A stretch of DNA of 64,000 nucleotides from Okapia johnstoni (Eukaryota; Chordata; Mammalia; Artiodactyla; Giraffidae): contig CM044313.1 in NCBI GenBank assembly GCA_024291935.2, positions 85,497,001-85,561,000 on the forward strand, in the 5' to 3' direction. The position numbers and the translations under genes were made by a program. The notes under the pieces were generated by a model. That model saw only the letters and a list, made by a program, of their open reading frames with translations. It searched no databases and was not told where the DNA came from. Positions 31,287 through 42,239 of the stretch are shown piece by piece (position 1 is the stretch's first letter; every line of letters starts with the position of its first letter).

Positions 31287-31896
31287 AATAGCTGTGAAAA
31301 GAAGAGAAGTGAAAAGCAAAGGAGAAAAGGCAAGATATTCCCTTTTGAATGCAGAGTTCCAAAGGATAGCAAGGAGAGATAAGAAAGCCTTCCTCAGGGA
31401 TCAATGCAAAGAAATAGAGGAAAACAAGAGAATGGGAAAGACTAGAGATCTCCTCAAGAAAATTAGAGATACCAAGGGAACATTTCATGCAAAGATGGCC
31501 TCAATAAAGGACAGAAATGGTATGGACCTAACAGAAGCAAAAGATATTAAGAAGAGGTGGCAAGAATACACAGAAGAACTGTACAAAAAAGATGGTCACA
31601 ACCCAGATAATCATGATGGTGTGATCACTCACCTAGAGCCAGATATCCTGGAATGTGAAGTCAAACGGGCCTTAGAGAGCATCACTACGAACAAAGTGAG
31701 GGTAAGTGATGGAATTCCAGTTGAGCTATTTCAAATCCTCAAAGGTGATGCTGTGAAAGTGCTGCACTCAATATGCCAGCAAATCTGGAAAACTCAGCAG
31801 TGGCCACAGGACTGGAAAAGGTCAATTTTCATTCCAATCCCAAAGAAAGGCAATGCCAAAGAATGCTCAAACTACCACACAATTGCACTCATCTAA
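31273..31896 (+). pseudogene. BovB linker and N-terminal RT fragment (207 codons)
   Basis: Linker KKAFLRDQCKEIEENKRMGKTRDLLKKIRDTKGTF, then SDGIPVELFQILKGDAVKVLHSICQQIWKTQQWPQDWKRSIFIPIPKKGNAKECSNYHTIALI. This corresponds to the region before and including the first RT palm motifs. It ends at a premature TAA. The first few codons come from upstream MIR/spacer sequence, so the true BovB part starts at about 31288. Confidence 0.85.
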
Positions 31897-33163
31897 CATG
31901 CTAGTAAAGTAATGCTCAAAATTCTCCAAACCAGGCTTCAGTAATACGGGAACCATGAACCTTGAACAAGATATTCAAGTTGGTTTTAGAAAGGCAGAGG
32001 AAACAGAGATCAAATTGCCATCATCCGCTGGATCATCAAAAAACCAAGAGAGTTCCAGAAAAACATCTATTTCTGCTTTATTGACTATGCCAAAGCCTTT
32101 GACTGTGTGGATCACAACAAACTGTGGAAAATTCTGAAAGAGATGGGCATACCAGACCACCTGACCTGTCTCTTGAGAAACCTGTATGCAGGTCAGGAAG
32201 CAACAGTTAGAACTGGATATGAACAGACTGGTTCCAAATAGGAAAAGGAGTATGTCAAGGCTGTATATTGTCACCCTGCTTATTTAACTTCTATGCAGAG
32301 TACATCATGAGAAATGCTGGGCTGGAAGAAGCACAAGCTGGAATCAAGATTGCTGGGAGAAATATCAATAACCTCAGATATGCAGATGACACCACCCTTA
32401 TGGCAGAAAGTGAAGAAGAACTAAAGAACCTCTTGATGAAAGTGAAAGAGGAGAGTGAAAAAGTTGGCTTAAAGCTCAACATTCAGAAAACTAAGATCAT
32501 GGCATCTGGTCCCATCACTTCATGGGAAATGGATGGAGAAACGGCGGAAACAATGTCAGACTTTATTTTGGGGGGCTCCAAAATTACTGCAGATGGTGAT
32601 TGCAGCCATGAAATTAAAAGACACTTACTCCTTGGAAGGAAAGTTATGACCAACCTAGATAGCATATTAAATGCGGAGACATTACTTTGCCAACAAAAGT
32701 CCATCTAGTCAAGGCTATAGTTTTTCCAGTAGTCATGTATGGATGTGAGAGTTGGTCTGTGAAGAAAGCTGAGCACCTGAGAATTGATGCTTTTGAACTG
32801 TGGTGTTGGAGACGACTCTTGAGAGTCCCTTGGACTGCAAGGAGATCCAACCACTCCCTCCTAAAAGAGATCAGTCCTGGGTGTTCATTGGAAGGAGTGA
32901 TGTTGAAACTGAAACTCCAATACTTTGGCCACTTCATGTGAAGAATTGACTCATTGGAAAAGACCCTGATGCTGGGTAGGAATGGGGGCAGGAGGAGAAG
33001 GGGCCGACAGAGGATGAGATGGTTGGATGGCATCACCGACTCAATGGACATGGGTTTGGGTAGACACCGGGAGTTGGTGATGGACAGAGAGGCCTGGTGT
33101 GCTGCAATTCAAGGGGTCACAAAGAGTCAGACATGACTGAGCGACTAAACAGAACTGAACTGA
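31287..33163 (+). mobile_element. BovB LINE, 1.88 kb, complete RT region but broken frame
   Basis: Runs from the linker (AVKRREVKSKGEKARY) through the entire reverse transcriptase to the CTGAA-type 3' end (aacagaactgaactgaaa). The endonuclease is missing. The frame breaks first at tctaa (31894-31896), where other copies read tctca, then by small deletions near 31945 and 32218 and again near 32672. A perfect TSD was not found. Confidence 0.95.
32268..32708 (+). pseudogene. BovB RT catalytic-core fragment (146 codons)
   Basis: Contains LSPCLFNFYAEYIMRNAGLEEAQAG, then NNLRYADDTTLMAESEEELK (YADD catalytic motif intact) and GGSKITADGDCSHEIKRHLLLGRK. The frame is lost near 32672, where aaatgcggagacatt lacks bases present in other copies. 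It closely resembles the young copy at 3891-4721. Confidence 0.85.
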
Positions 33164-33344
33164 AAGAAGATCTAGGGTCAGAAACTGAACAAAGTGTGAA
33201 TCAAAAATATAAATCAAAAGAAAACAATAAATAGCAGACGATAACTTTCTTAAACAAAACTGAAATGTTTGCAACTCAAATCTTTTGTTATAAGGTTCAT
33301 GAGTGGATCAGATTTACATAAGGCACATTGCCAACCAGAGTACA
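33164..33344. other. Unassigned spacer
   Basis: AT-rich; nothing recognised. Confidence 0.4.
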
Positions 33345-33475
33345 GTCCAGCTTCAACAGTACTGGCATAACCTGGGACCTAATTAGGAATGCAGAATCCT
33401 GGGAACTAACCAAGATCTATTTCTTTTAAAGATCTATAGACAGTTTGTATTCCCATTAAGTTGGCAACGATACAC
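33345..33475. mobile_element. MER5A-like hAT fragment
   Basis: The stretch around aatgcagaatcctgggaact and the atctatagacagtttgtatt context resemble the core of MER5A, a short non-autonomous hAT-Charlie element. The terminal inverted repeats are not clear, so orientation is left open. Confidence 0.4.
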
Positions 33476-33482
33476 TAGGTGG

Positions 33483-33530
33483 TGTATTAATTTCCTACCA
33501 TAGCTGTAAAATTTACCACCAGCTTAAAGG
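33483..33530 (-). mobile_element. MLT1-type LTR end fragment
   Basis: gtgtattaatttcctaccat followed by agctgtaaaatttaccacca resembles the antisense terminal segment of MLT1. It is cut off by the next BovB. Confidence 0.4.
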
Positions 33531-34945
33531 TTTGATGCTGTTAAATCGCTACACTCAATAGGCCTACACATTTGGAAAACTCAACAGTGGCCACAGGGCA
33601 GGAAAAGGTCAGTTTTCATCCAATCCCAAAGAATGGCAATACCAAAGAATGCCTAACCTACTGCAAAACTGTGCTCAGTTCACATGCTAGCAAGATAATG
33701 CTCAAAATCCTTCAGGCTAGGCTTCAACAGTATGTGAACACTTCCAGATGTTCAAGCTGGGTTTAGAAAAGGTAGAGAAACCAGAGATCAAATTGCCAAC
33801 ATCTGCTGGATCATAGAAAACACAAGGGAATTAAAAAAAAATCTACTTCTGCTTCATTGACTATGCTAAAGCCTTTGACTGTGTGGAAAACAAGAAACTG
33901 TGGAAGAGTCTTAAAGAGATGGGAATACCAGACCAACTTATATGTCTCCTGAAAAACCTGTATGCAGGTCAAGAAGCAAGAGCTACAGCTGGACATGGAA
34001 CAATGGACTGGTTCCAAATTGGGAAAGGGGTGCATCAAAACTCTATATTGTCACCCTGCTTATTTAACTTAAATTCAGAGTACATCATGTGAAATGTCAA
34101 GCTGGTTGAATCACAAGCTGAAATCAAGATTGCCAGGAGAATCATCAATAATCTCAGATATGCAGATGATACTTCAATGGCACGAAGCAAAGAGGAACCA
34201 AAGAGCCTATTGATGAAGGTGAAAGAGGAGAGTGAAAAGGCTGAATGTTAAACTGCTAATGTTAAACATTAGTGTTAATGTTAAAATGTTAAAAGTCAAC
34301 ATTCAAAAAGCTAAGTTCATGACATCCAGTCCCATCACTTCATGGCAAATAGGGAAAAAGTGGAAACAGTGACAGATTTTATTTTCTTGGCCTCCAGAAT
34401 CACTTGGACAGTGACCGCAACCATGAAATTAAAAGATGCTTGCTTCTTGGAAGAAAAGCTATGAAAAATATTGACAGCATATTAAAAAGCAGAGACATCA
34501 CTTTGCTAACAAAGGTCCAGCTAGTTAAAGCTACGTTTTTTTTCCAGTAGTCATGTGCAGATGTGAGAGTTGGACCATAAATAAGGCAGGTGCTTCTGAA
34601 CCATGGTACTGGAGAAGACTCTTGAAAATCCTTTGGACTGCAGGGACATCAAACCAGTCCATTCTAAAGGAAATCAAGCCTGAATATTCATTGGAAGGAC
34701 TGATGCTGAAACTGAAGTGCCAATAGTTTGGTCACCTGATGGGAAAAGCCAGCTCATTAGAAAAGATGCTGGCAAAGATTGAAGGCAAATGGAGAAGTGA
34801 GTGACAGAGGATGAGATGGTTGGATGGCATCACTGGACATAAGTTTGAGCAAATTCTGGGAGATAGTGAAGGACAGGGAAGTATGGTGTACTGCAGTTTA
34901 TGGTGTTGCCAGGAGTCGGACATGACTTAGTGCCTGAACAACAAC
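33531..34945 (+). mobile_element. Old BovB LINE, CAA-type tail
   Basis: From the equivalent of SIxxIWKTQQWP through GFRKGRETRDQIANICW, YAKAFDCVENKKLWKSLKEMGIPDQLICLLKNLYAGQEA (frame 33883-34092), a degenerate RYADDTSMARS active-site region, and RRLLKILWTAGTSNQS. It ends ttagtgcctgaacaacaaca. Highly diverged, with a local tandem expansion of atgttaaa-type units at about 34245-34300. Confidence 0.92.
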
Positions 34946-35044
34946 AACGAGAGGGAAAGCACAAATCGTTTCTAAATGGCAGGTTGTAGGAAAGACTGGG
35001 ATCGCTTGCACACTGACAGGCATACCCTTCAGCTACTCCCATTT
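34946..35044. other. Short spacer and BovB target site
   Basis: Single-copy-looking sequence between two BovB copies; it ends with the target repeat of the next element. Confidence 0.4.
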
Positions 35045-35052
35045 ATGCGATT

Positions 35053-35661
35053 TTGGCAGAGAGGGAAGAAGAACTAAAGAGCCTCTTGATGAAGGTGAGA
35101 GAGGAGAGTGAAAAAGCTGGCTTAAAGCTCAACATTCAGAAAACCAAGATCATGGCATCTGGCCCCATCACTTCATGGCAAATAGACGGGGAAACAGTGG
35201 AAACAGTGTCAGACTTTGTTTTTTTGGGCTCCAAAATCACGGCTGGTGGTGATTGCAGCCATGAAATTAAAAGACGCTTACTCCTTGGAAGGAAGGTTAT
35301 GGCAAACCTAGATGGCATATTTAAAAGCAGAGACATTACTTTGCCAACAAAAGTCTGTCTAGTCAAGGCTATGGTTTTTCCAGTGGTCATGTATGGATGT
35401 GAGAGTTGGACGGTGAAGAAGGCTGAGCGCCAAAGAATTGATGCTTTTGAACTGTGGTGTTGGAGAAGACTCTTGAGAGTCCCTTGGACTGCAAGGAGAT
35501 CCGATCAATCCATCCTAAAAGAGATCAATCCTGGGTGTTCATTGGAAGGTCTGATGTTGAAGCTGAAACTCCAACACTTTGGCCACCTCATGCGAAGGGT
35601 TGACTCATTGGAAAAGACCCTAATGCTGGGTAGGATTGGGGGCGGGAGGAGAAGGGGATGA
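35053..35661 (+). pseudogene. BovB RT C-terminal fragment (202 codons)
   Basis: MAEREEELKSLLMKVREESEKAGLKLNIQKTK, then FLGSKITAGGDCSHEIKRRLLLGRKVMANLDG, MVFPVVMYGCESW, WCWRRLLRVPWTARRSDQS and [27 protein letters not shown]. It stops where ggacga in the family reads ggatga, a CpG transition. YADD is not included, so it is catalytically dead. Confidence 0.88.
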
Positions 35662-35816
35662 CAGAGGATGAGATGGTTGGATGGCATCACTGACTCGATG
35701 GACATGGGTTTGGGTAGACTCCGGGAGTTGGTGATGGACAGGGAGGCCTGGCATGCTGCAGTTCATGGGGTTGCAAAGAGTCGGACACGACTGAGCGACT
35801 GAACTGAACTGAACTG
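35056..35816 (+). mobile_element. Young BovB LINE, 5'-truncated, near-perfect TSD
   Basis: Begins just after YADD (gcagagagggaagaagaact), runs to the (gaact)n terminus, and retains many CpGs. Flanking 11-mers atgcgattttg (35045-35055) and atgcaattttg (35817-35827) differ only by a CG-to-CA change. That is what methylation-driven decay of one TSD copy would produce. Confidence 0.94.
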
Positions 35817-35827
35817 ATGCAATTTTG

Positions 35828-36278
35828 AGCTTACCCACAGTACCTCTTTCCCTTTCCTTTCTTTTTGAAGATCCCATAAATTAAGGAAGTGAGTGATAGT
35901 GACATGAATATTCTGTATAGTCTTTTAACATTGTAAACCTGTCACATTTCAGCTCATTGCTAATACCTATTGTCAATACACATTAATTCTGGTCTAATCA
36001 TATTGGAAAAATTTTGCTATTATACTGCAGATTGAAATCACCAAATAATTAATCAATAGTTGAAACTTATAAATGAGCATACGCAGAAAAGGGTAATATG
36101 AATAGTCAAATTGCCCCCAAATGATCCTGGAGCGCTGATTTTCCCTTATTGCCATAACTACTTTAACTTGGTTGACACAATTTTCTATTTTCATGAATAT
36201 GCAAATACTAATAAGCTTACTCAAAAGATCAAGACTAAATACTAAGATGAACAGTTACTAATGTGTATCATATTCTCA
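35828..36278. other. Unassigned DNA
   Basis: AT-rich, nothing recognised; a 76-codon minus frame (35994-36224) has no domain. Confidence 0.5.
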
Positions 36279-36296
36279 GTGTAGAAGAGACCTACT

Positions 36297-36490
36297 TGGT
36301 GGCTCAGTGGTAAAGAATTCACTTTTAATGAAAGACACATAGTTTCAATCCTTGGGTCAGGAAGATCCCCCGGAGAAGGAAATGGCACCCCACTCCATTA
36401 TTCTTGCCTGGGAAATCACATGATCAGAGAAGCCTGACAGGATACAGTTCATGGGGTCATGAAAGTCAGACACTACTTAGCAACTAAACA
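36297..36490 (+). mobile_element. Bov-tA-type SINE with 18-bp TSD and 3' extra sequence
   Basis: Head tggtggctcagtggtaaaga, body ggaaatggcaccccactcca through cactacttagcaactaaaca. The 18-bp direct repeat gtgtagaagagacctact lies at 36279-36296 and again at 36535-36552, about 44 bp beyond the SINE tail. Confidence 0.9.
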
Positions 36491-36552
36491 ACAAAATATT
36501 AGGATGGACACTCACTTTATTCTATCTCTTCTCTGTGTAGAAGAGACCTACT

Positions 36553-37463
36553 AGTAATTCTTACTGGCAACATCTCTCTTAAAAATGCTTACCTTACACA
36601 TGAGATTGTTCCATTTTTCTACCATATTATTCAGTTCCCCGGCTGCAACAGATGAAAAAGGAAGAAAAGTTGCTCCTAACTGGGCTAATCAGGTGATCTC
36701 TCGGAAATTTAGAAATGGGGTCCAGAAAAACACCAACATATGGCTGAAACTGTGGAAGGTTTAGGAGGAGCCTGTTTTATCACAGATCAGAGGCATCCTG
36801 ACAACATTTTAAATCCTTATTCCGAGTCTCTATTTAAAACAGAGCATTATCCTCTGTGTTGGAACTGGACACAAATTCCCTACCATGAGTTAGTTTTTCT
36901 TGCTTACAATCAATCTTAACTAATTTAGTAGGACAGGCCAGCAATCTATCTTCTTATGATTATGAGTGCTGATGTTTTAGTCAGCAATTTGAACATTCTA
37001 ATGAATCCTTGCCATAAGGTAGGATCTACACATTCACAGAAGGCCTAGCATTTGCTTTATAAGCCAGAACACTCACTTGGGAGGTCTGTGTTTTCTCTAT
37101 ACTCAGTCTGTTGTGCAATTGCAATATTAATATAGAAGTAATGTTTCTGTTTCTGCTACCCGAAAGACCTCTCTATACATGAAAGACAGGATGGTATGTT
37201 TTCTTGGTATTAAAACAGTACAGAAAAAGGAGTTTTCTCAATAGTAATTTCAATAAACATTGTTTAAATATGTAATTGAATAAATGAGTGAATAAAAGAA
37301 GCAATGGGATAAAAAAATTGGAGTAGTCATGCGGGCTTTTAATATACATTTTCTCTGCCCAGTTCTGAACACGTTTGAGAGAAAAGCAAAACTGTATTCA
37401 GGCCAAAATATCATGTTTACGATTGATAGAGCCTATGGATTTGGGGTTTTGTTAAGCAGGCTT
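36553..37463. other. Unassigned DNA
   Basis: Parts around 36640-36790 read like a very old interspersed repeat (gggctaatcaggtgatctct) that I cannot name. No gene recognised. Confidence 0.4.
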
Positions 37464-37466
37464 ACT

Positions 37467-37673
37467 TAGGCAAACTTGGTGGCTCAGACAGTTAAGAATC
37501 TGCCTGCAATGAGGGAGACCTCGGTTTGAGCCCTGGATTGGGGAGATCCCTGAAGGAGAGCATGCAACCCATTCCAGTGTTCTTGCCTGAAAAATCCCCA
37601 TGGATAGGGGAGCCTGGCAGGCTACAGTCCATGGGGTCGCAAAGAGTCAGACATGACTGAGCAACTAAAGACA
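37467..37673 (+). mobile_element. Bov-tA-type SINE
   Basis: Head aacttggtggctcagacagt, cctgcaatgagggagacctc, a degenerate B box (ggtttgagccctggattg) and body through gtcagacatgactgagcaac. Confidence 0.9.
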
Positions 37674-38723
37674 TACATAGCCACTCATTCCCAAGACAAC
37701 ATAGAAACAGATGAGATAAATTCTGTTGTAGTGTAACACAGGAATGCTTTTGCTGGCCATGAGCAGACCTGATTTCGAGAGGATGAGAGTCCCGGTGAAC
37801 TGAGTAAGCACATTATCATTTTCAAATATATGATTCAGGCAATTGAATCCATCTCTCTAAGATTTGAATGAACAAGGTGTCTGAGTAAATAAAAGAAAGA
37901 AGAGGCAGAAGAACCATACTGATAGATTTCTCTATGCCAAGAATGAAATATCAGGAAGGGGGTAAGAGAAAGTTCTCCTTTTTTGTGCGCACTCAAATAG
38001 ACTCTTTGAATAAGGCAAGCAAAACATGTGGTCTGTCACCTGGGTACTCTTGAAAGACATAGGACTTCTGTGAGTTTGCAGAACATGTTGTAGACTGTCA
38101 GTTGCTCACGGCAATCCCAAATGTCTGAATTAATGAGAGAGAGGGCTCCTCAGGATGTGTCCATTAATGTCTATCTCTAGCCACATTGCTTTAAGCAACA
38201 TAGAATTTGAATGAATTCAATCAACCCTTCCACAGATTTGTATGATATCCCAGACTCTCCAGAGTGATGGATCAAGAGATAAATGTAGCATTACAAAGTT
38301 CAACTGACAGCTATAATGCTTTGAGTGTTTATATAAGCTAAAGGCCTAGGCCTATCTGCCCTTTCTCATCATTGCCAACATTAAATGATGTTATCTTGCA
38401 GGCAACCCATTCAATCACAAATGTACACTGTGTTTAATTGTTATGGCATACAGTGTTCTAGGCTCTAGAAAATAAACTGAAAAAAGATAAAAACTATTGG
38501 ATCTTATATTTTAATGAAAAAGAAAGAAACCTGGCAAAAATAAATATATAAAAGTTGTAACAGTTGCTGGTAAAAAAAAAATAAATGGCAAGGAAAATAA
38601 TGCAAGTTGTCATTGTATGTAATTTTGGAAAACTAGACTATACAGGTATACAGGGAAAGGATTTTCCAAGCAGGTAAATAACCAGTAAAACAGGTGCTTT
38701 GTGAGTGTTTCCTGATTGGCTAA
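37674..38723. other. Unassigned DNA
   Basis: Around 38440-38530 the wording (cagtgttctaggctctagaa, then tggatcttatattttaatga) resembles a degenerate L2/L1M-type repeat. Otherwise nothing recognised. Confidence 0.4.
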
Positions 38724-38761
38724 CAGTGTTTCTCAACTTTTTTTTTTATTGTGAAAAGATG

Positions 38762-38962
38762 TAAAGTGAAGTCGCTCAGTCATGTCCGACTCTTTGCGAC
38801 CCCATGGACTGTAGCCTACCACGCTCCTCCGTCCATGGGATTTTCCAGGCAAGAGTACTGGAGTGGGTTGCCGTTTCCTTCTCCAGAGGATCTTCTCGAC
38901 TCAGGGATCGAACTCAGGTCTCCCGCATCGTAAGCAGACGCTTTGCCGTCTGAACCACCACC
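38762..38962 (-). mobile_element. CpG-rich Bov-tA-type SINE (young)
   Basis: Plus strand: gtgaagtcgctcagtcatgt, ccgactctttgcgaccccat, antisense B box actcagggatcgaactcagg, and antisense head gtctgaaccaccacc. Many CpGs are retained, suggesting recent insertion. Confidence 0.93.
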
Positions 38963-38974
38963 AGTCCAGTTTTA

Positions 38975-39303
38975 GCTCCCTGCTAAAAAAAACCTTTTAT
39001 ATTTTTGTTTATTTATTTGTTTTGGTCTGCGCTGGGTCTTCACTGCTGTGTGCAGGTCTTTCTAGGGGTGGCAAATGGGGGCTACTCTCTAGTTGCTGTG
39101 CTCGGGCTTTTCACTGGGGTGGCTTCTCTTGTTGCAAAGCTGTAGACACGTGGACTCAGTAGTTGCAGCACATAGGCTCGGTAGTTGCTGTTTGTGGGGT
39201 TAATTGCTGTGGCATGTGGAATTTTCCCAGACCAAAGATTGAACTCATGTCCCCCACATTGACAGGCAAGTTCTTAACCACTGGACAAACAGGGAAGTCC
39301 TAA
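38975..39303 (-). mobile_element. CHR-type cetartiodactyl tRNA SINE
   Basis: Plus strand is antisense CHR: tctgcgctgggtcttcactg, gggggctactctctagttgc, gtagttgcagcacataggct, gcatgtggaattttcccaga, then antisense B box attgaactcatgtcccccac and head tggacaaacagggaagtcc. CHR SINEs occur in ruminants, hippos and whales, so this insertion predates the BovA SINEs around it. Confidence 0.85.
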
Positions 39304-39462
39304 AAAGGCTTTTATAGACAAGTATTTTCGCTAATAATTTTCAGGAAATTTTCATACCACATATGTACTATAAATCTGTTAATGTACTGTTTGCATATAT
39401 ATGATTTATTTAAAAAAAACATAAGTTTTTTTCACAATACCCTCACACTGAGAAACAATTTA

Positions 39463-41420
39463 TTGCTCTCTTGGGAAAGCTATTACCTTCTTGAGAATGC
39501 ATCTATAGTCTGGGAATGTGAACTAAGAGACTAACATGTATTAATGAGCCAAAAGGGTGAAGACCGGGAAAAGGTTGCTTATTTAGAAATGACAAGGCCA
39601 TTAATAATTTGAAAAAGATCAGTTCATATAAAATGGAAATAGTAGAAGGCAAGATATAGTTTTGGAAAAGAATTAGGATGATGAAGTACAAACAACAAAT
39701 ATAAGCTATTCTTTCTAGAAAACTTTCTATGGAGGGGAAGAGACCTATGCCATAAGATTTAGAGAGGATCAAAGCCAAAGTGAATGATGCTTGTTATTTA
39801 TTTACTTATTATCTTTGAAATGGTGGAAACTGGATGTGGATGAGATACTATGAGGTAGCCAATAGAAGTGAGACAAATGAAGAAACATGCAACAATAGGA
39901 TAATGAATAGAGCAAGTTCCCAGAGGATCCTGAAAGTGATGGGATTTCGAACTAATATCAATAAATTCATCTTGAAGAAGAAACATCTATCTAGACAAGC
40001 ATATTTGTAGACTCAATTTGGAGAGAAAGCACAACATATCACTTCACTTGTCAACATAAAAGTACAAGTTATTCAGGATACTCTACTGCCTTTTATATGT
40101 CAGATAAATTGTTTAGGAAACTGTACAGAACTCAGAAATGATAGTGGTTATCATGAAACTATTATTAAAATTATTTTTATCTTGATTCCTTAGTAATTAC
40201 TTGACTTGGAACAACTGTATAATACAGTCATTATAATAACTTAGGTTAAAAAGAAAACTTGGTTGAGGTGAGAAATTTTAAAAATATATATGTATATATA
40301 CATGCATACATATGTATATATACAAGAAGTAAAATGTGAGAATGGTTTATAAAGCAAAAAAATCTTACAAATAATTTTATCTTACAGAATAAAATTATTA
40401 AATGTATTCCTTTTTAACTAAGGAAGATGAGTTTCAGTAATGAATCAAAACCTAAAATTTCAGTAGAATGAATACCTAAGTATGTACCTGACACAGGAAA
40501 TATTCCATGTCAGCCCTCAGAGCAATGATGTATTAATTATGCTCCATCAACACTGAGGAAGTAGTTAGGAAGCAGTAGAAGGATGAATGAAAACACATCA
40601 GCTTGAAACACCGGGTTCTGTAAACAAGTATTCTCAAGACACCTGGGTCTTTATTCGCTGTCAAATCTGATTTAATGTAAATTTTTGAAATGAGTCTAAT
40701 ATCAGATTCTGATATACTGCTACTTCTGAATTACAGTTGATAAATACATGACATTTACATATCTATTAGACAAAAGAGAGATATTAAATGTGACCTAATT
40801 TAATCTATGTAGGAATAAAGAGAAAAAAGAAGTGATGCATATTAAAATATTTCCACATTATTGATAGTGACTAATAAATTGGTATTTGAAAAGTATCTTC
40901 CTTTTTGGTTCAGTTTGCATCAATTTGTTTTAAAATACTCTTTAGTCTCAAATTAGTCAAGCCAGGGTATTAAATACATCACTGTAATGATCTCAAAATA
41001 ATTTCCAAATCCACAAAAATATATTTGGAAAGTATCACTATCAGCAAATTAGACTAGCTAAGGCCTTTTCTTATTGCTAGTTCTGTTATGAGGCCATATA
41101 CCAAAACAGCTAGATAGAAGACAGGTATTACTCAAATTTTATTTAATAATAGAAACAAGACACTGATTTTTCTCAATCTATATACATTGAATGAATTATC
41201 AAAGGAATCATATTTTGGTAATAATGACAGTAAATATAGGAAATATGCATAGTAAATGTACATAGGATAATCACACAAGATTTAAAGAAATCTTTTGGAA
41301 TTACTTCAGTGACACACATTTCCAAGTATGTATCCTTAACACCGGGATCATTTATATCCTCATGTGTATAAATATTATATATTTAGCTATAGAGTCATTA
41401 ATTGATTCATGTCATCTTTT
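39463..41420. other. Unassigned AT-rich DNA, 2 kb
   Basis: About 39700-39990 resembles a very degenerate old repeat (L1M or similar; not named). A palindromic AT simple repeat (tatatgtatatatacatgca and neighbours) sits at 40286-40325. No gene recognised. Confidence 0.45.
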
Positions 41421-41423
41421 TAG

Positions 41424-41450
41424 GAGAAGGCAATGGCAACCCATAGTATT
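41424..41450 (+). mobile_element. 27-bp SINE body fragment
   Basis: aggagaaggcaatggcaacc followed by catagta matches the BovA body and nothing more. It is bounded by ordinary sequence on both sides. Confidence 0.45.
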
Positions 41451-41950
41451 CAGATGATTTTACAGGTTAAAGTGACTTAATTTCCAGAATGATCTCTTCA
41501 TATAATTATGTTTCAATGTTGATACCAACTTGCTTCTTTAGTAAACCAGTGCTCACATTACCAGTGCAATCAATAAATGTTTAATTCTTCTTCATCATAG
41601 TGTAAATGTTAACATTTTTTCTTTCCTTTTTCTTTAATTTCTCCTCCTACAAGGTTGCTGTTGAAGTCTTGCTGTAGAGGTTCTTTCCATCGCTCTTAGC
41701 TTTTCCTTGTACCTGCATATCACTTGAAGTTTGCTAACCTGTACTGCTGCTGTTCTTGATTTAGGGCTTCATTTCCCTGTACACTGTGGCTTTAGCCCCC
41801 TACTGCAGTGGCTGGCCTCCGTTTGAGGAAAAATAAATAGATAAAGCTATTTGTTTTCTGTGTTTCTCTGCTCTGGTAATTTCCTTCTGTGGAGCTTGGT
41901 ATATTTTAAGTAGCCAGACTAACGTCAACATGCTACTTAGATGGGGGACT
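41451..41950. other. Unassigned DNA
   Basis: The 41650-41900 part is GC-richer, with an aataaatagataaagct stretch near 41830; an old LTR is conceivable but unsupported. Confidence 0.35.
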
Positions 41951-41955
41951 GGTCA

Positions 41956-42234
41956 TTTTTCAGGGAAGTGCTAGTGCTAGTGAAAGCTGCTCAGTTGTGT
42001 CCAACTCTTTGTGACCCCACATGGCCCCATGTGACCCCGCAAAAGCTACCCACCCTTTGTGACCCCATGTGGCAGCACGCTAGGCTCCTCTGTTTATGGA
42101 ATTACCCAGGCAAGAATATTGGAGTGGGTAGCCATTTTCTTCTCCAGGGGAACTTCCCAACCCAGGGATTGAACCTGTGTCTCCTGCTTTACAGGCAGAT
42201 TCTTTACCATCTGAGCCACCAGGGAAGCCCAGGG
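41956..42234 (-). mobile_element. Bov-tA-type SINE with internal duplication
   Basis: Antisense body end gctgctcagttgtgtccaac, then the tctttgtgacccca unit appears at 42005-42018 and again at 42055-42066, offset about 48 bp, with a third partial gtgaccccgc between. The remainder is normal to the antisense head gagccaccagggaagccc. Confidence 0.9.
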
Positions 42235-42239
42235 AAGAC

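Larger units (their letters stand above)
38724..39462. mobile_element. Possible hAT-type element holding two SINEs
   Basis: Left end cagtgtttctcaactttttt (38726-38745) and the right-end antisense-like sequence cacactgagaaacaattt (39445-39462) resemble hAT terminal inverted repeats. The interior not explained by SINEs is AT-rich. No transposase remains; tentative. Confidence 0.3.

Noticed and set aside
31273..33136. Run of plus-strand frames as a multi-exon gene
   Set aside because: Together they spell one BovB RT in order, broken by a stop and small deletions; no intron signals are needed or seen.
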